Origin: CAVQCA01 sp963763115
GTDB taxonomy: Bacteria; Pseudomonadota; Gammaproteobacteria; UBA9214
Reading direction: 5' to 3'
NCBI GenBank assembly: GCA_963763115.1
Contig: CAVXNM010000093.1
Location: forward strand, 21,561 to 85,560
Length of the DNA: 64,000 bases
Part shown: positions 56,389-64,000 of the stretch, piece after piece
Layout: each line of letters begins with the position of its first letter
Position numbering within the stretch: the first letter of the stretch is position 1
Notes under the pieces: model-generated
What the model saw: only the letters and a program-made list of their open reading frames with translations
Told to the model about the DNA's origin: nothing
The model's database searches: none
Translations under genes and position numbers: made by a program

Positions 56389-57855
56389 ATGTGCTACAAA
56401 GACCTGCGTGATTTTTTACATCGACTGGAAGAGCGAGGTGAACTCAGGCGAATCACCCGGGAAATCGACCCGCACTTGGAAATGACGGAAATCTGCGACC
56501 GCACACTGCGCGCCGGCGGGCCGGCGCTGCTGTTCGAGAATCCCCGGGGCCATACCATCCCGGTGCTTGGGAACCTCTTCGGCACCACGTCGCGCGTAGC
56601 CTTCGGTATGGGGGCGGAGTCGACCGATGCGCTGCGCGAGATCGGCCGCCTGCTGGCCATGCTGAAGGAGCCGGAAGCCCCGCAGGGCATGAAGGACGCC
56701 TGGCAGAAGCTGCCCCTGTACAAAAAGGTGCTGGACATGGCGCCGAAAATGGTCAAGAGCGCCCCCTGTCAGACACATGTCATCGAAGCGGATGCAGTCG
56801 ATCTGGCCAGCCTGCCGATCCAGACCTGCTGGCCGGAGGATGCCGGCCCGCTCATCACCTGGGCACTGGTGGTCACCCGGGGTCCGTACAAACCGCGCCA
56901 GAACCTCGGCATCTACCGCCAGCAGGTTATCGGCCGCAACCAGGTCATCATGCGCTGGCTTGCCCAGCGGGGCGGGGCACTCGACTACCGCGACTGGTGC
57001 GAGGCCTGTCCGGGCGAGCCGTTCCCGGTGGCCGTGGCGCTCGGCGCCGACCCGGCCACCATTCTTGCGGCCGTTACGCCCGTGCCCGACACCCTGTCTG
57101 AATACGCCTTTGCCGGTCTGCTGCGCGGCGCGAAGACCGAACTGGTGTCCTGTCTGGGCTCGGACCTTCAGGTACCGGCCAGCGCGGAAATCATCCTGCA
57201 AGGCCATATCACTCCTGGCGAGGATGCCGAGGAAGGGCCGTTTGGTGACCATACCGGCTACTACAACGAGGTAGAGCGCTTCCCGGTCTTCACCGTCACG
57301 CGCATCACCCACCGCGACAACCCGATCTACCACAGCACCTACACCGGCCGGCCGCCGGACGAGCCGTCCATCCTGGGCCAGGCGCTGAACGAGGTGTTCG
57401 TGCCTATCCTGCAGAAGCAGTTTCCGGAAATCACCGATTTCTACCTGCCGCCCGAAGGCTGCTCCTACCGCGTCGCCTGCGTGAGCATGAAAAAACAGTA
57501 CCCCGGTCATGCCAAGCGCGTCATGTTCGGCATCTGGTCGTTTCTGCGCCAGTTCATGTACACCAAGTTCGTCATCGTGACCGACGAGGACATCGACGTG
57601 CGTGACTGGAAGGATGTGATCTGGGCCGTCTGCACACGCATGGATCCGGCGCGCGACTGCACGCTCATCGAGAACACGCCGATCGACTACCTCGATTTCG
57701 CCTCCCCGGTCTCCGGACTGGGCTCCAAGATCGGACTGGATGCCACCAGCAAGTGGCCGGGTGAAACTCAGCGGCAGTGGGGCCGACCGATAGTGCATGA
57801 TGCCGGGGTCAAGGCCCGCATCGATGCCCTCTGGGATGAGCTGGGGATTATATGA
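56389..57855 (+). CDS. ubiD: UbiD, 4-hydroxy-3-polyprenylbenzoate decarboxylase
   Basis: 488 residues. It begins MCYKDLRDFLHRLEERGEL and contains the UbiD landmarks PALLFENPRGH, LIQTCWPEDAGPLIT-like LPIQTCWPEDAGPLITWALV, and EGPFGDHTGYYN. The family needs prenylated FMN made by UbiX, whose gene is not in the window. It acts in ubiquinone synthesis. An AT-rich 60-base leader precedes the start. Confidence 0.96.
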   Translation: MCYKDLRDFLHRLEERGELRRITREIDPHLEMTEICDRTLRAGGPALLFENPRGHTIPVLGNLFGTTSRVAFGMGAESTDALREIGRLLAMLKEPEAPQGMKDAWQKLPLYKKVLDMAPKMVKSAPCQTHVIEADAVDLASLPIQTCWPEDAGPLITWALVVTRGPYKPRQNLGIYRQQVIGRNQVIMRWLAQRGGALDYRDWCEACPGEPFPVAVALGADPATILAAVTPVPDTLSEYAFAGLLRGAKTELVSCLGSDLQVPASAEIILQGHITPGEDAEEGPFGDHTGYYNEVERFPVFTVTRITHRDNPIYHSTYTGRPPDEPSILGQALNEVFVPILQKQFPEITDFYLPPEGCSYRVACVSMKKQYPGHAKRVMFGIWSFLRQFMYTKFVIVTDEDIDVRDWKDVIWAVCTRMDPARDCTLIENTPIDYLDFASPVSGLGSKIGLDATSKWPGETQRQWGRPIVHDAGVKARIDALWDELGII

Positions 57856-57961
57856 TAGCCACGGAAGCACATGAAAAGATTGTGTAGCAATAATTCCACA
57901 TAGCCTTGAAAACGGATGCAGACATCAGTGATGTGTCATCTTACGTCTTATCCGAACCGGA

Positions 57962-58834
57962 TTATCGTGGAAAACAGGACCGCAACCCGGCTTCCAGATC
58001 GGGGTATTGCAGTATAAGCCCCAGATCATGCAGCAGTTTTTTGTTATGCATGCGACGAGAATCCCGCAGGAAGGAAAGCATGCCTTCGGACAACACCTGC
58101 TGTGCCTCCTCCCGGGCCACCACCGGTGGTCTGGGTAGACCGGCGGCGTCGGCGATGCGGAAAAAGTAATCCGTCATCGTGCTCGGGTGGCCGTCGCTGA
58201 CGTTGTAGACCGTGTCGTGATATGCACTGTACAACGCAGCCACGCAGATGGCCGCCAGGTCGTCCGCGTGTATGCGGTTGGTGTAGGGTGCATCCGCCTC
58301 CCGCATCACCGGCAGTCCCTTGCGCAGTCGCTCCAGCGGCAGCTTGCCGGGTCCGTATATGCCCGGCACGCGCAGTATCACCCATTCGACCCCGTGGCGT
58401 GCCGTCCATGCCTGCAACTGCCGCTCAGCATCCAGACGCCGCAAACCGCGATCCGTAGACGGATGTACCGGCTGTTCCTCCGTGATCCACTCACCGCGAC
58501 AATCCCCGTAGACGGCGCTGGTGCTGATGTAGACGATCCGCCGCGGAAGCAGTGGTTCATTCAGCGCCTCGAGAAACCCCCGCAGCCGCGTGTCCTGCAC
58601 GCCCGAGGAAGGCGGCGGCGCGAAATAACACAGGCCGCTTAACTCCCCCAATCCCGGAACTGGCAGAGCGCCGGCATCGAGGTCGAGGCACAGCACATCG
58701 ATGCCGAGCGCACGCAGCTGACCGGCGCTCGCGAGCGAGCGCACCACCCCCATAACGCGCTGGCCACGCGCATGCAACGAAACCGCCACACGACGCCCGA
58801 TATGTCCGCAACCCACGATTAACACAGACTCCAT
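57962..58834 (-). CDS. NAD-dependent epimerase/SDR family protein
   Basis: 290 residues, an extended-SDR Rossmann fold: VLIVGCGHIGRRVAVSLHAR at the start, then TSAVYGDCRGEW (active Ser and Tyr region) and LRVPGIYGPGKLPLERL. The YxxxK catalytic pair of ordinary epimerases is not obvious, as in YeeZ-like members. Its substrate is unknown. It converges on ubiD with about 100 bases between. Confidence 0.85.
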   Translation of the reverse strand: MESVLIVGCGHIGRRVAVSLHARGQRVMGVVRSLASAGQLRALGIDVLCLDLDAGALPVPGLGELSGLCYFAPPPSSGVQDTRLRGFLEALNEPLLPRRIVYISTSAVYGDCRGEWITEEQPVHPSTDRGLRRLDAERQLQAWTARHGVEWVILRVPGIYGPGKLPLERLRKGLPVMREADAPYTNRIHADDLAAICVAALYSAYHDTVYNVSDGHPSTMTDYFFRIADAAGLPRPPVVAREEAQQVLSEGMLSFLRDSRRMHNKKLLHDLGLILQYPDLEAGLRSCFPR

Positions 58835-58898
58835 CGGTTTTTCTCCCTGGCAAATTCAGCGACAATGCCGCACTTTGCCCCAAAACGTAACCAGTTGA

Positions 58899-59924
58899 AT
58901 GACATACCAGGTCACCATCCAGCCCAGTGATCACACGTTCACGGTCAGGCAAACCGAGTCCGTGCTCGATGCCGCGCTGCGCCAGGGGATTATACTGCCC
59001 TACGGCTGCCGCAACGGCGCCTGCGGCTCCTGTCTGGGCACCGTACTGTCCGGGACGGTGCACTATCCCGGCGAGCCGCCGCCCGCACTCGCCACGGTAC
59101 AGGCCGCAGAAGGCAAGGCTCTGTTTTGCCAGGCGCGCGCCACCAGCGACCTGATCATTGGCGTGCGAGAAGTCGAAGCCGTCCAGGATATCGATGTCAG
59201 GACCATGCCGTGCCGCGTGTCCCGTCTCGAACACCTGGCACCCGATGTCATCCGCATCTACCTGAAGGTTCCGGCAACCCAGCGACTGCAGTTTCTCGCC
59301 GGCCAGTACATCAACATTCTGCTCAAGGGTCACACGCCGCGCGCCTTTTCCATCGCCAATGCACCGCACGCCGATGAATTCATCGAGCTGCACATCCGCT
59401 ACGTGGAAGGGGGTTATTTCACCGACCAGGTCTTCCACCTGCTGCGCGAGAAGGCGCTGTTGCGCATTCAGGGACCGCTGGGGACGTTTTTCCTGCGCGA
59501 GGACAGCGACAGGCCGGCCATCCTGGTCGGCGGCGGCACCGGCTTCGCACCCCTGAAAGGTATGCTGGAACACGCCTTCGAGATCGGACTGCGCCAGCAC
59601 CTGCACCTGTTTTGGGGAGCTCGTGCGCGACGAGATCTGTATCTCGATGAATTGCCCCGGCGCTGGACACGTGCGAACGGGAACTTCCATTATACGCCGG
59701 TACTTTCCGAGCCTGGACCGGAGGATGCCTGGACGGGTGAAACGGGGCTGGTAACCGATGCCGTGGTGAAACACTACCCGGACCTCGCGCCCTTCGATAT
59801 CTACGCCAGCGGCCCCCCTGTCATGGTGCAGGGAGGACATCGCCTGTTCCTCGAGCACGGACTGGATGAGTCGCGATTCTTCTCGGATTCCTTCGAGTAC
59901 GCCGCGATCTCCGAAACGGGTTAG
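58899..59924 (+). CDS. 2Fe-2S ferredoxin/FAD-NAD(P)H reductase fusion
   Basis: 341 residues. An N-terminal plant-type ferredoxin (CRNGACGSC plus a later LFCQA cysteine) is fused to a ferredoxin-NADP reductase-like unit, with RAFSIANAP for FAD and ILVGGGTGFAPLKGM for NAD(P)H. This order matches CDP-6-deoxy-delta-3,4-glucoseen reductase-like and related oxygenase reductases. It passes electrons from NAD(P)H to an unidentified partner. It is divergent from the epimerase gene. Confidence 0.9.
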   Translation: MTYQVTIQPSDHTFTVRQTESVLDAALRQGIILPYGCRNGACGSCLGTVLSGTVHYPGEPPPALATVQAAEGKALFCQARATSDLIIGVREVEAVQDIDVRTMPCRVSRLEHLAPDVIRIYLKVPATQRLQFLAGQYINILLKGHTPRAFSIANAPHADEFIELHIRYVEGGYFTDQVFHLLREKALLRIQGPLGTFFLREDSDRPAILVGGGTGFAPLKGMLEHAFEIGLRQHLHLFWGARARRDLYLDELPRRWTRANGNFHYTPVLSEPGPEDAWTGETGLVTDAVVKHYPDLAPFDIYASGPPVMVQGGHRLFLEHGLDESRFFSDSFEYAAISETG

Positions 59925-60045
59925 GCGCCTACTTTTGGTGCTCTACCTCCTGCATGGCCCAGGCCAGTCTCTCGACCGGTATCCGGTCTCACCTTCTCTC
60001 TGCAGTCGTGCGTCTCTGCGGTGAAACGTGTTTATGGACAAACCC

Positions 60046-60849
60046 TCAGCAGTGTTTGTCGACCCCGACTGATACATAGTCCACAAGCACGGCGAGGATG
60101 GCCTCGTCGCCGGCGTTGGCGGCCACCAGCGGTTTGTGACTGAATCCAAGCTCCGCTGCCAGAACGGCCTGGCGCGGGCTGATTACCACCAGCTGCATTT
60201 CACGCAACAAGGGTTGGCCCTGTGGTCCGGCCATTTTATAGAGGTTCTGCAGCGACTCATTGCTGGTGACGGTGATAAGGTCCACGACACCCGGCTGCCA
60301 GTAGTGGGCAATGCCGCCGGGGTCGATCACCGGGCAGACGCGCCGGTACACCTCGACATAATCGACCTCGGCACCGCGCTCGATCAGCACATCGCGCAAC
60401 ACATCGCGGCCGCCGTTGCCGCGAAAGATGACCACACGTTTGCCGCGCATGTCCTGCAGTTCCTCCAGCGCCAGCAGGGCCTCACTGTTGAACTGGTGCG
60501 CCGGCACCAGTTCAACAGTGAGGCCGCAGCGCGCCAGGGCCTGGGCGGAAGACGCACCAACCGTCGCGACCTTGACAGTCGCCGGCCAGACGCGTTGCGC
60601 CTGGATGAATTCCATGCCACGGGTAACGGCATTCACGCTGATGAAAACCGCCAGATCGTAGCTTTCCAGGTCACCGATTATGGTATTCAGCCTGGTTGCC
60701 CGCTGTAGATCGGGGTCCCGGATCTCCAGCGTCGGCAGGCGCAGCGCCTCGCCTCCCGCTTCGGTAATCAACCGGCACAGCGACCCGGCTTGATCGGCAG
60801 GTCGGGTCACCAGCACCCGCAGACCATGTAATGTACGGTGGATGTTCAT
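60046..60849 (-). CDS. hemD: Uroporphyrinogen-III synthase
   Basis: 267 residues of the two-lobed HemD fold. It begins with VLVTRPADQAGSLCRLI and includes the conserved VITVTSNESLQNLY region and KVATVGASSAQAL. HemD sequences are poorly conserved; position directly after hemC makes the call firm. It cyclises hydroxymethylbilane. The hemC-hemD gap is 167 bases with no gene. Confidence 0.93.
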   Translation of the reverse strand: MNIHRTLHGLRVLVTRPADQAGSLCRLITEAGGEALRLPTLEIRDPDLQRATRLNTIIGDLESYDLAVFISVNAVTRGMEFIQAQRVWPATVKVATVGASSAQALARCGLTVELVPAHQFNSEALLALEELQDMRGKRVVIFRGNGGRDVLRDVLIERGAEVDYVEVYRRVCPVIDPGGIAHYWQPGVVDLITVTSNESLQNLYKMAGPQGQPLLREMQLVVISPRQAVLAAELGFSHKPLVAANAGDEAILAVLVDYVSVGVDKHC

Positions 60850-61016
60850 CCGTGCGTGCAGGCAAGTCTGCCGGTTGGCTCACTCGCCGGTGGACGTTTG
60901 AGAACCGGAGAGTATGGCAGGAAAATCATAACGACAAGCGAGGGGACGTTGGCGTGCCTGAGCTTGCGAGCCTGCCGATCAACCCGTCATACCTCTGCAG
61001 CAAACGCCAGTGCCAA

Positions 61017-61949
61017 TCAGGCACTGCCCAGCAAGGCTTCCAGGATCGTGCGCGCGCCGCGCGCCAGCAGCTCCTCGGCGAGTTCCCGGCCCAGGGTCCC
61101 GGCATCCTGCGCGGGGCCGCTGATCTGTCCACGCACGATCTCGCTGCCATCCGGCCGACCGACCAGCCCGCGCAGTTCAAGAAGGTCACTGTCGAGTAGG
61201 GAAAAACCGGCCACCGGCGCCTGGCAACCGCTAGACAGCGTGGCATTGAAGGCGCGTTCCGCCTCGATGCGCAACCGTGTCGGACCGTGGTCCAGCGGTT
61301 CGATGAGCTGCCTTACGGGTTCATCCTCGAGCCGGCATTCGATGCCGATGACGCCCTGTCCGATGGCAGGCAACAGTTCTTCCGGCGTCAGTACGCGGGT
61401 GATGCGCGAGGCCATTCCCAGGCGCTTCAGACCTGCGCAGGCCAGCACAATAGCGTCATAGTCGCCCTGGTCCAGCCTGCCCAGCCGGGTATTTACGTTG
61501 CCACGAAGGTCCACCAGATCCAGGTCAGGACGCCTGGCGCGCAGCTGGCACTGGCGGCGCAAGCTAGATGTTCCGACACGCGCGCCCTGCGGCAGCTCAT
61601 CGATCGATCCAAACCGGTTCGAAACGAAGCCATCCTGCGGATCCTCGCGTTCGAGGATCGCGCCGATGCCCAGTCCGGGCGGAAAATCGACCGGCACATC
61701 TTTCATGGAATGGACCGCGATATCGGCACGTCCTTCAAGCATACCCTGCTCGAGTTCCTTGACGAACAGGCCCTTGCCGCCGATCTTTGCCAGTGGACTG
61801 TCCAGCACGCGGTCTCCCTGAGTGGACATGGTGACCAGCTCGACCAGCAGTCCGGGATGGGCTTCCAGCAGCCGGGCGCGTACATGTTCAGCCTGCCACA
61901 AGGCCAGCGGGCTCTTACGGGTAGCGATTAGCAGGCATTCGGCAGACAT
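61017..61949 (-). CDS. hemC: Porphobilinogen deaminase (hydroxymethylbilane synthase)
   Basis: 310 residues. It starts LLIATRKSPLALWQAEHVR. The substrate-binding arginines are in GTSSLRRQCQLRARRPDL, the catalytic Asp in HSMKDVPVDFPPG, and the cofactor cysteine in SSGCQAPVAGF. It polymerises four porphobilinogens. algR lies upstream in the same direction after a 149-base gap that could hold a hemC promoter (a TTGACA at 62007-62012). Confidence 0.97.
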   Translation of the reverse strand: MSAECLLIATRKSPLALWQAEHVRARLLEAHPGLLVELVTMSTQGDRVLDSPLAKIGGKGLFVKELEQGMLEGRADIAVHSMKDVPVDFPPGLGIGAILEREDPQDGFVSNRFGSIDELPQGARVGTSSLRRQCQLRARRPDLDLVDLRGNVNTRLGRLDQGDYDAIVLACAGLKRLGMASRITRVLTPEELLPAIGQGVIGIECRLEDEPVRQLIEPLDHGPTRLRIEAERAFNATLSSGCQAPVAGFSLLDSDLLELRGLVGRPDGSEIVRGQISGPAQDAGTLGRELAEELLARGARTILEALLGSA

Positions 61950-62098
61950 CGGCGTTCACTGTCATGCTTGATGTTATGAGACTAACAAAAGATCCCGGCG
62001 GGAAATTGTCAACAAACTGATTATACAAGCCGGTCCTGTCCGGAGGGGTATTATTCTGTCGGTTCAACCCGTTCGCCTTGTCCAAGCGCCGACACTGG

Positions 62099-62839
62099 TC
62101 AGGATCTAAGGGATTTGACCAGCCGGCGTATGCCAGCGATATGGCGGCGGCTGATCTCCAGCGCCTCTCCGACATCGCGCAGCCGCACCCTCATCTGGCC
62201 ACCGACGTCCCGTTCGAGCCCGACCAGGAACGCGGGAGCAATCAAGGCATTGCGATGTATGCGGATAAACCGCTCCGAGAATTCCTCTTCCAGTGATTTG
62301 AGCGATTCCTCGATCAGCACCTGACTGTCGGATGTACCGATCGTGACATACTTCTGATCGGCCAGGAAATAGCGAATCTCCTCCACCGGGATCAGCTGCA
62401 GACTGCCGCGAACGCGGGCGCAGATACGCTTGCGTACACCATCTTCCCTGTCGGTCGACTGCAGAGCCGCGGCCTGCACGCGCGTCAGACGGCGGGTGTT
62501 CTCCAGCGCCTTCTCCAGTCGTTCCTGGCGCACCGGCTTGAGCAGATAGTCCACGGCATGGGTCTCGAAGGCGGCCAGGGCATGTTCACTGTAGGCTGTG
62601 GTGAAGATGACCGCGGGCGGCCGTTCCAGTGCCAGCAGATGACGCGCCGCCTCCAGGCCATCCATGCTTGGCATGCGGATGTCCATCAACAGCACATCCG
62701 GCAGGAGTTGCGCGCATTGCGAGAGTGCTTCCTCCCCATCGGCCGCCTCGCCACAGACCGAAAAGCCGTCCATGGTTTCCAGCATGCGTCGCAGCCGTGC
62801 GCGGGCTGGCATTTCGTCGTCGACGACCAGTACCTTCAT
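62099..62839 (-). CDS. algR: LytTR-type response regulator AlgR
   Basis: 246 residues: receiver domain with phosphorylation Asp53 (LLMDIRMPSMDG) and a C-terminal LytTR DNA-binding domain with the EIRYFLADQKYVTIGT and RIHRNALI segments. It regulates exopolysaccharide, motility or stress genes in Pseudomonas. The order algZ-algR-hemC-hemD is the same as there. It overlaps the algZ stop by four bases. Confidence 0.93.
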   Translation of the reverse strand: MKVLVVDDEMPARARLRRMLETMDGFSVCGEAADGEEALSQCAQLLPDVLLMDIRMPSMDGLEAARHLLALERPPAVIFTTAYSEHALAAFETHAVDYLLKPVRQERLEKALENTRRLTRVQAAALQSTDREDGVRKRICARVRGSLQLIPVEEIRYFLADQKYVTIGTSDSQVLIEESLKSLEEEFSERFIRIHRNALIAPAFLVGLERDVGGQMRVRLRDVGEALEISRRHIAGIRRLVKSLRS

Positions 62840-63912
62840 GGCGATTTATCCACAGGAAAGCGCAGGGTCACCCGGTAGTCCCCGCCACTCAGGGTGGTCT
62901 CCAGCCGCGCCGTGTCACCAAAGGCCAGCAGCAGGCGCTGGCGGATGTTCTCCTGGGCGATCTGGCTACCCCGGTGCGGAACATATGAACCGACCGCGGG
63001 TACCGGGTTGCTGATCTCGATTTCCACCATACCTTCCTTCAGGCGTCCGGCGACGCGGATCGTCCCCCCTGTCGAAAGCGGCTCGATACCGTGGGAAATG
63101 GCGTTCTCCAGCAGGGGCTGCAACATCAGCGGCACCACTTTAACGTCCAACGGCAGCGCGTCCATGTTCCACTCCACCGAGAGTCGGTCGCCAAGGCGCA
63201 AGGACTCGATATTCAGATAGCGGCGCGCCAGTTCCAGCTCATCGCCTAGGATGGACCGGTCATCCTCCTGTCCGAGGGAGGCGCGGAACAGGTCGGACAG
63301 GTCCTCGATCGCCGACTCGGCGACTTCCGGCTGCGTACGCGTCAGCGCGGCAATGGTATTCATGCTGTTGAAGAGGAAATGCGGGCGTATCCGCGCCTGC
63401 AGCGCCTGGATTCGCGCCCGGGCTTCAGCCAGCACCTGCTGACGCCACTGGTGTTGCACGAAGAGGTAGCGCAGGATGACAGCGGCGATGACGGTGCTCA
63501 TGGTCAGGCTGCGCAACAGGAACTCCACATGTTCACCGGGATCGACCGGGATGACCAGCGAATTCGACGCCAGCAGCCGGAATGCCATTTCCGCCACCGC
63601 GGCCGTCACCAGCAACACCAGAAGATAACTGACCACCGCGGCAACATTGTTACCGAGACGGAACAACAGCGGCCGCGCCAGACAGAGCACGGCTGCACTG
63701 GTTAACGCGATCCACTGCATGAACAGGGAAATCAGCCCCAGACCGCTCCAGGGATCATGCAGCAAACCGGAACTCGCCAGCACCAGCACGAAGGCCAGCA
63801 GCTCGGTCATGACAACCACCCCGAAAACGATGCGGACATCGCAAAAACTGGGCAGGAAAAACTGCTCGTCCGGGACGGCCTTTGCCGCTTCGGCTAGCGT
63901 CGTGCGGGGCAT
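62836..63912 (-). CDS. algZ: LytS-type sensor kinase AlgZ
   Basis: 358 residues. Four or so N-terminal membrane helices (about 25-150) precede a His_kinase domain with RIRPHFLFNSMNTIAAL and an HATPase domain with LQPLLENAISHGIEP. This is the sensor partner of AlgR. Its start is 88 bases from the window edge; the region beyond (63913-64000) shows only a possible -10 box TATACT at 63991-63996 for a plus-strand gene outside the window. Confidence 0.92.
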   Translation of the reverse strand: MPRTTLAEAAKAVPDEQFFLPSFCDVRIVFGVVVMTELLAFVLVLASSGLLHDPWSGLGLISLFMQWIALTSAAVLCLARPLLFRLGNNVAAVVSYLLVLLVTAAVAEMAFRLLASNSLVIPVDPGEHVEFLLRSLTMSTVIAAVILRYLFVQHQWRQQVLAEARARIQALQARIRPHFLFNSMNTIAALTRTQPEVAESAIEDLSDLFRASLGQEDDRSILGDELELARRYLNIESLRLGDRLSVEWNMDALPLDVKVVPLMLQPLLENAISHGIEPLSTGGTIRVAGRLKEGMVEIEISNPVPAVGSYVPHRGSQIAQENIRQRLLLAFGDTARLETTLSGGDYRVTLRFPVDKSP

Positions 63913-64000
63913 GGCGGCAGTTTCATCATTGTCGGCTCACGGTGCAAATCCGGGAATCAGCAGGCAAACGCAAACACCTTGCAGATTGGTTATACTGCGT

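Noticed and set aside
56416..57870. Minus-strand open frame (484 codons) opposite ubiD
   Set aside because: Pure antisense shadow of ubiD, with no motif or start signal.
58557..59858. Minus-strand open frame (433 codons) across the ferredoxin-reductase gene
   Set aside because: It overlaps a gene with clear 2Fe-2S and FAD motifs and itself matches nothing.
63991..63996. TATACT as a promoter -10 box at the window edge
   Set aside because: No matching -35 at a proper distance, and the gene it would serve lies outside the window.

Overview
The window looks like a chromosomal segment from a gammaproteobacterium, probably a sulfur-oxidising member of the Chromatiales or a related lineage. This rests on gene neighbourhoods known from that class (algZ-algR-hemC-hemD, ntrY-ntrX-trkA with rsmB-fmt-def, dprA-smg-topA-tsaC-hemF, the his-tatABC cluster), on DsrE2 and rhodanese sulfur-transfer proteins, and on VPxPA-type C-terminal sorting tails. 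No rRNA, convincing tRNA or CRISPR array was seen, and the species cannot be named from the sequence.

Two halves differ sharply. Positions 1 to about 19,900 are an accessory, decaying region. It is more AT-rich and loosely packed, with many broken genes: a DUF1254/DUF1214 gene inactivated by frameshifts, stops and an IS5-family deletion derivative, and remnants of an aldo/keto reductase, a cyanase, a serine recombinase, an amidohydrolase, a flavin-binding oxidase, an IstB-like protein and a C-terminally anchored surface protein. An outer-membrane barrel gene is broken by one missing base. Intact genes here encode small secreted or membrane proteins, a secreted phosphoesterase, an SH3b-domain protein, a PEP-CTERM-like DUF1566 protein, a c-type cytochrome lipoprotein and a zinc-ribbon HEAGH membrane protein. 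An imperfect repeat of about 60 bp occurs three times within the first 5 kb.

Inside this region lies the most unusual intact system (about 11.9-14.8 kb, minus strand). It has four genes behind a strong sigma-70-like promoter: a MerR-type regulator, a ParA-type ATPase fused at its C terminus to a glycogen-binding (AMPK-beta/CBM48-like) domain, and two unrecognised proteins. The key ATPase and sugar-contact residues look intact, which suggests a positioning or partitioning ATPase tied to glycogen or another alpha-glucan.

From about 19.9 kb to the end the sequence is dense housekeeping chromosome. A PAS-GGDEF-EAL protein meets the end of hisB-hisH-hisA-hisF-hisI-hisE-tatA-tatB-tatC. Next come pip-dtd, DsrE2 and rhodanese, a TtcA-like thiolase, a lipid A-type acyltransferase, a TPR protein, trkA, ntrX and ntrY (NtrX has lost the sigma-54 contact loop), DUF4390, rsmB, fmt and def, and then a LysM protein, dprA, smg, topA, tsaC and hemF. 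A 162-bp MITE-like element sits between hemF and hemB. The last part carries hemB-aroE, a probable RRM protein, a gamma-carbonic anhydrase homologue, prlC-xthA, ubiD, an NAD-dependent epimerase, a ferredoxin/flavin reductase, hemD, hemC, algR and algZ. Together these cover histidine synthesis, Tat export, potassium uptake, translation initiation, haem synthesis (hemB, hemC, hemD, hemF) and two two-component systems.
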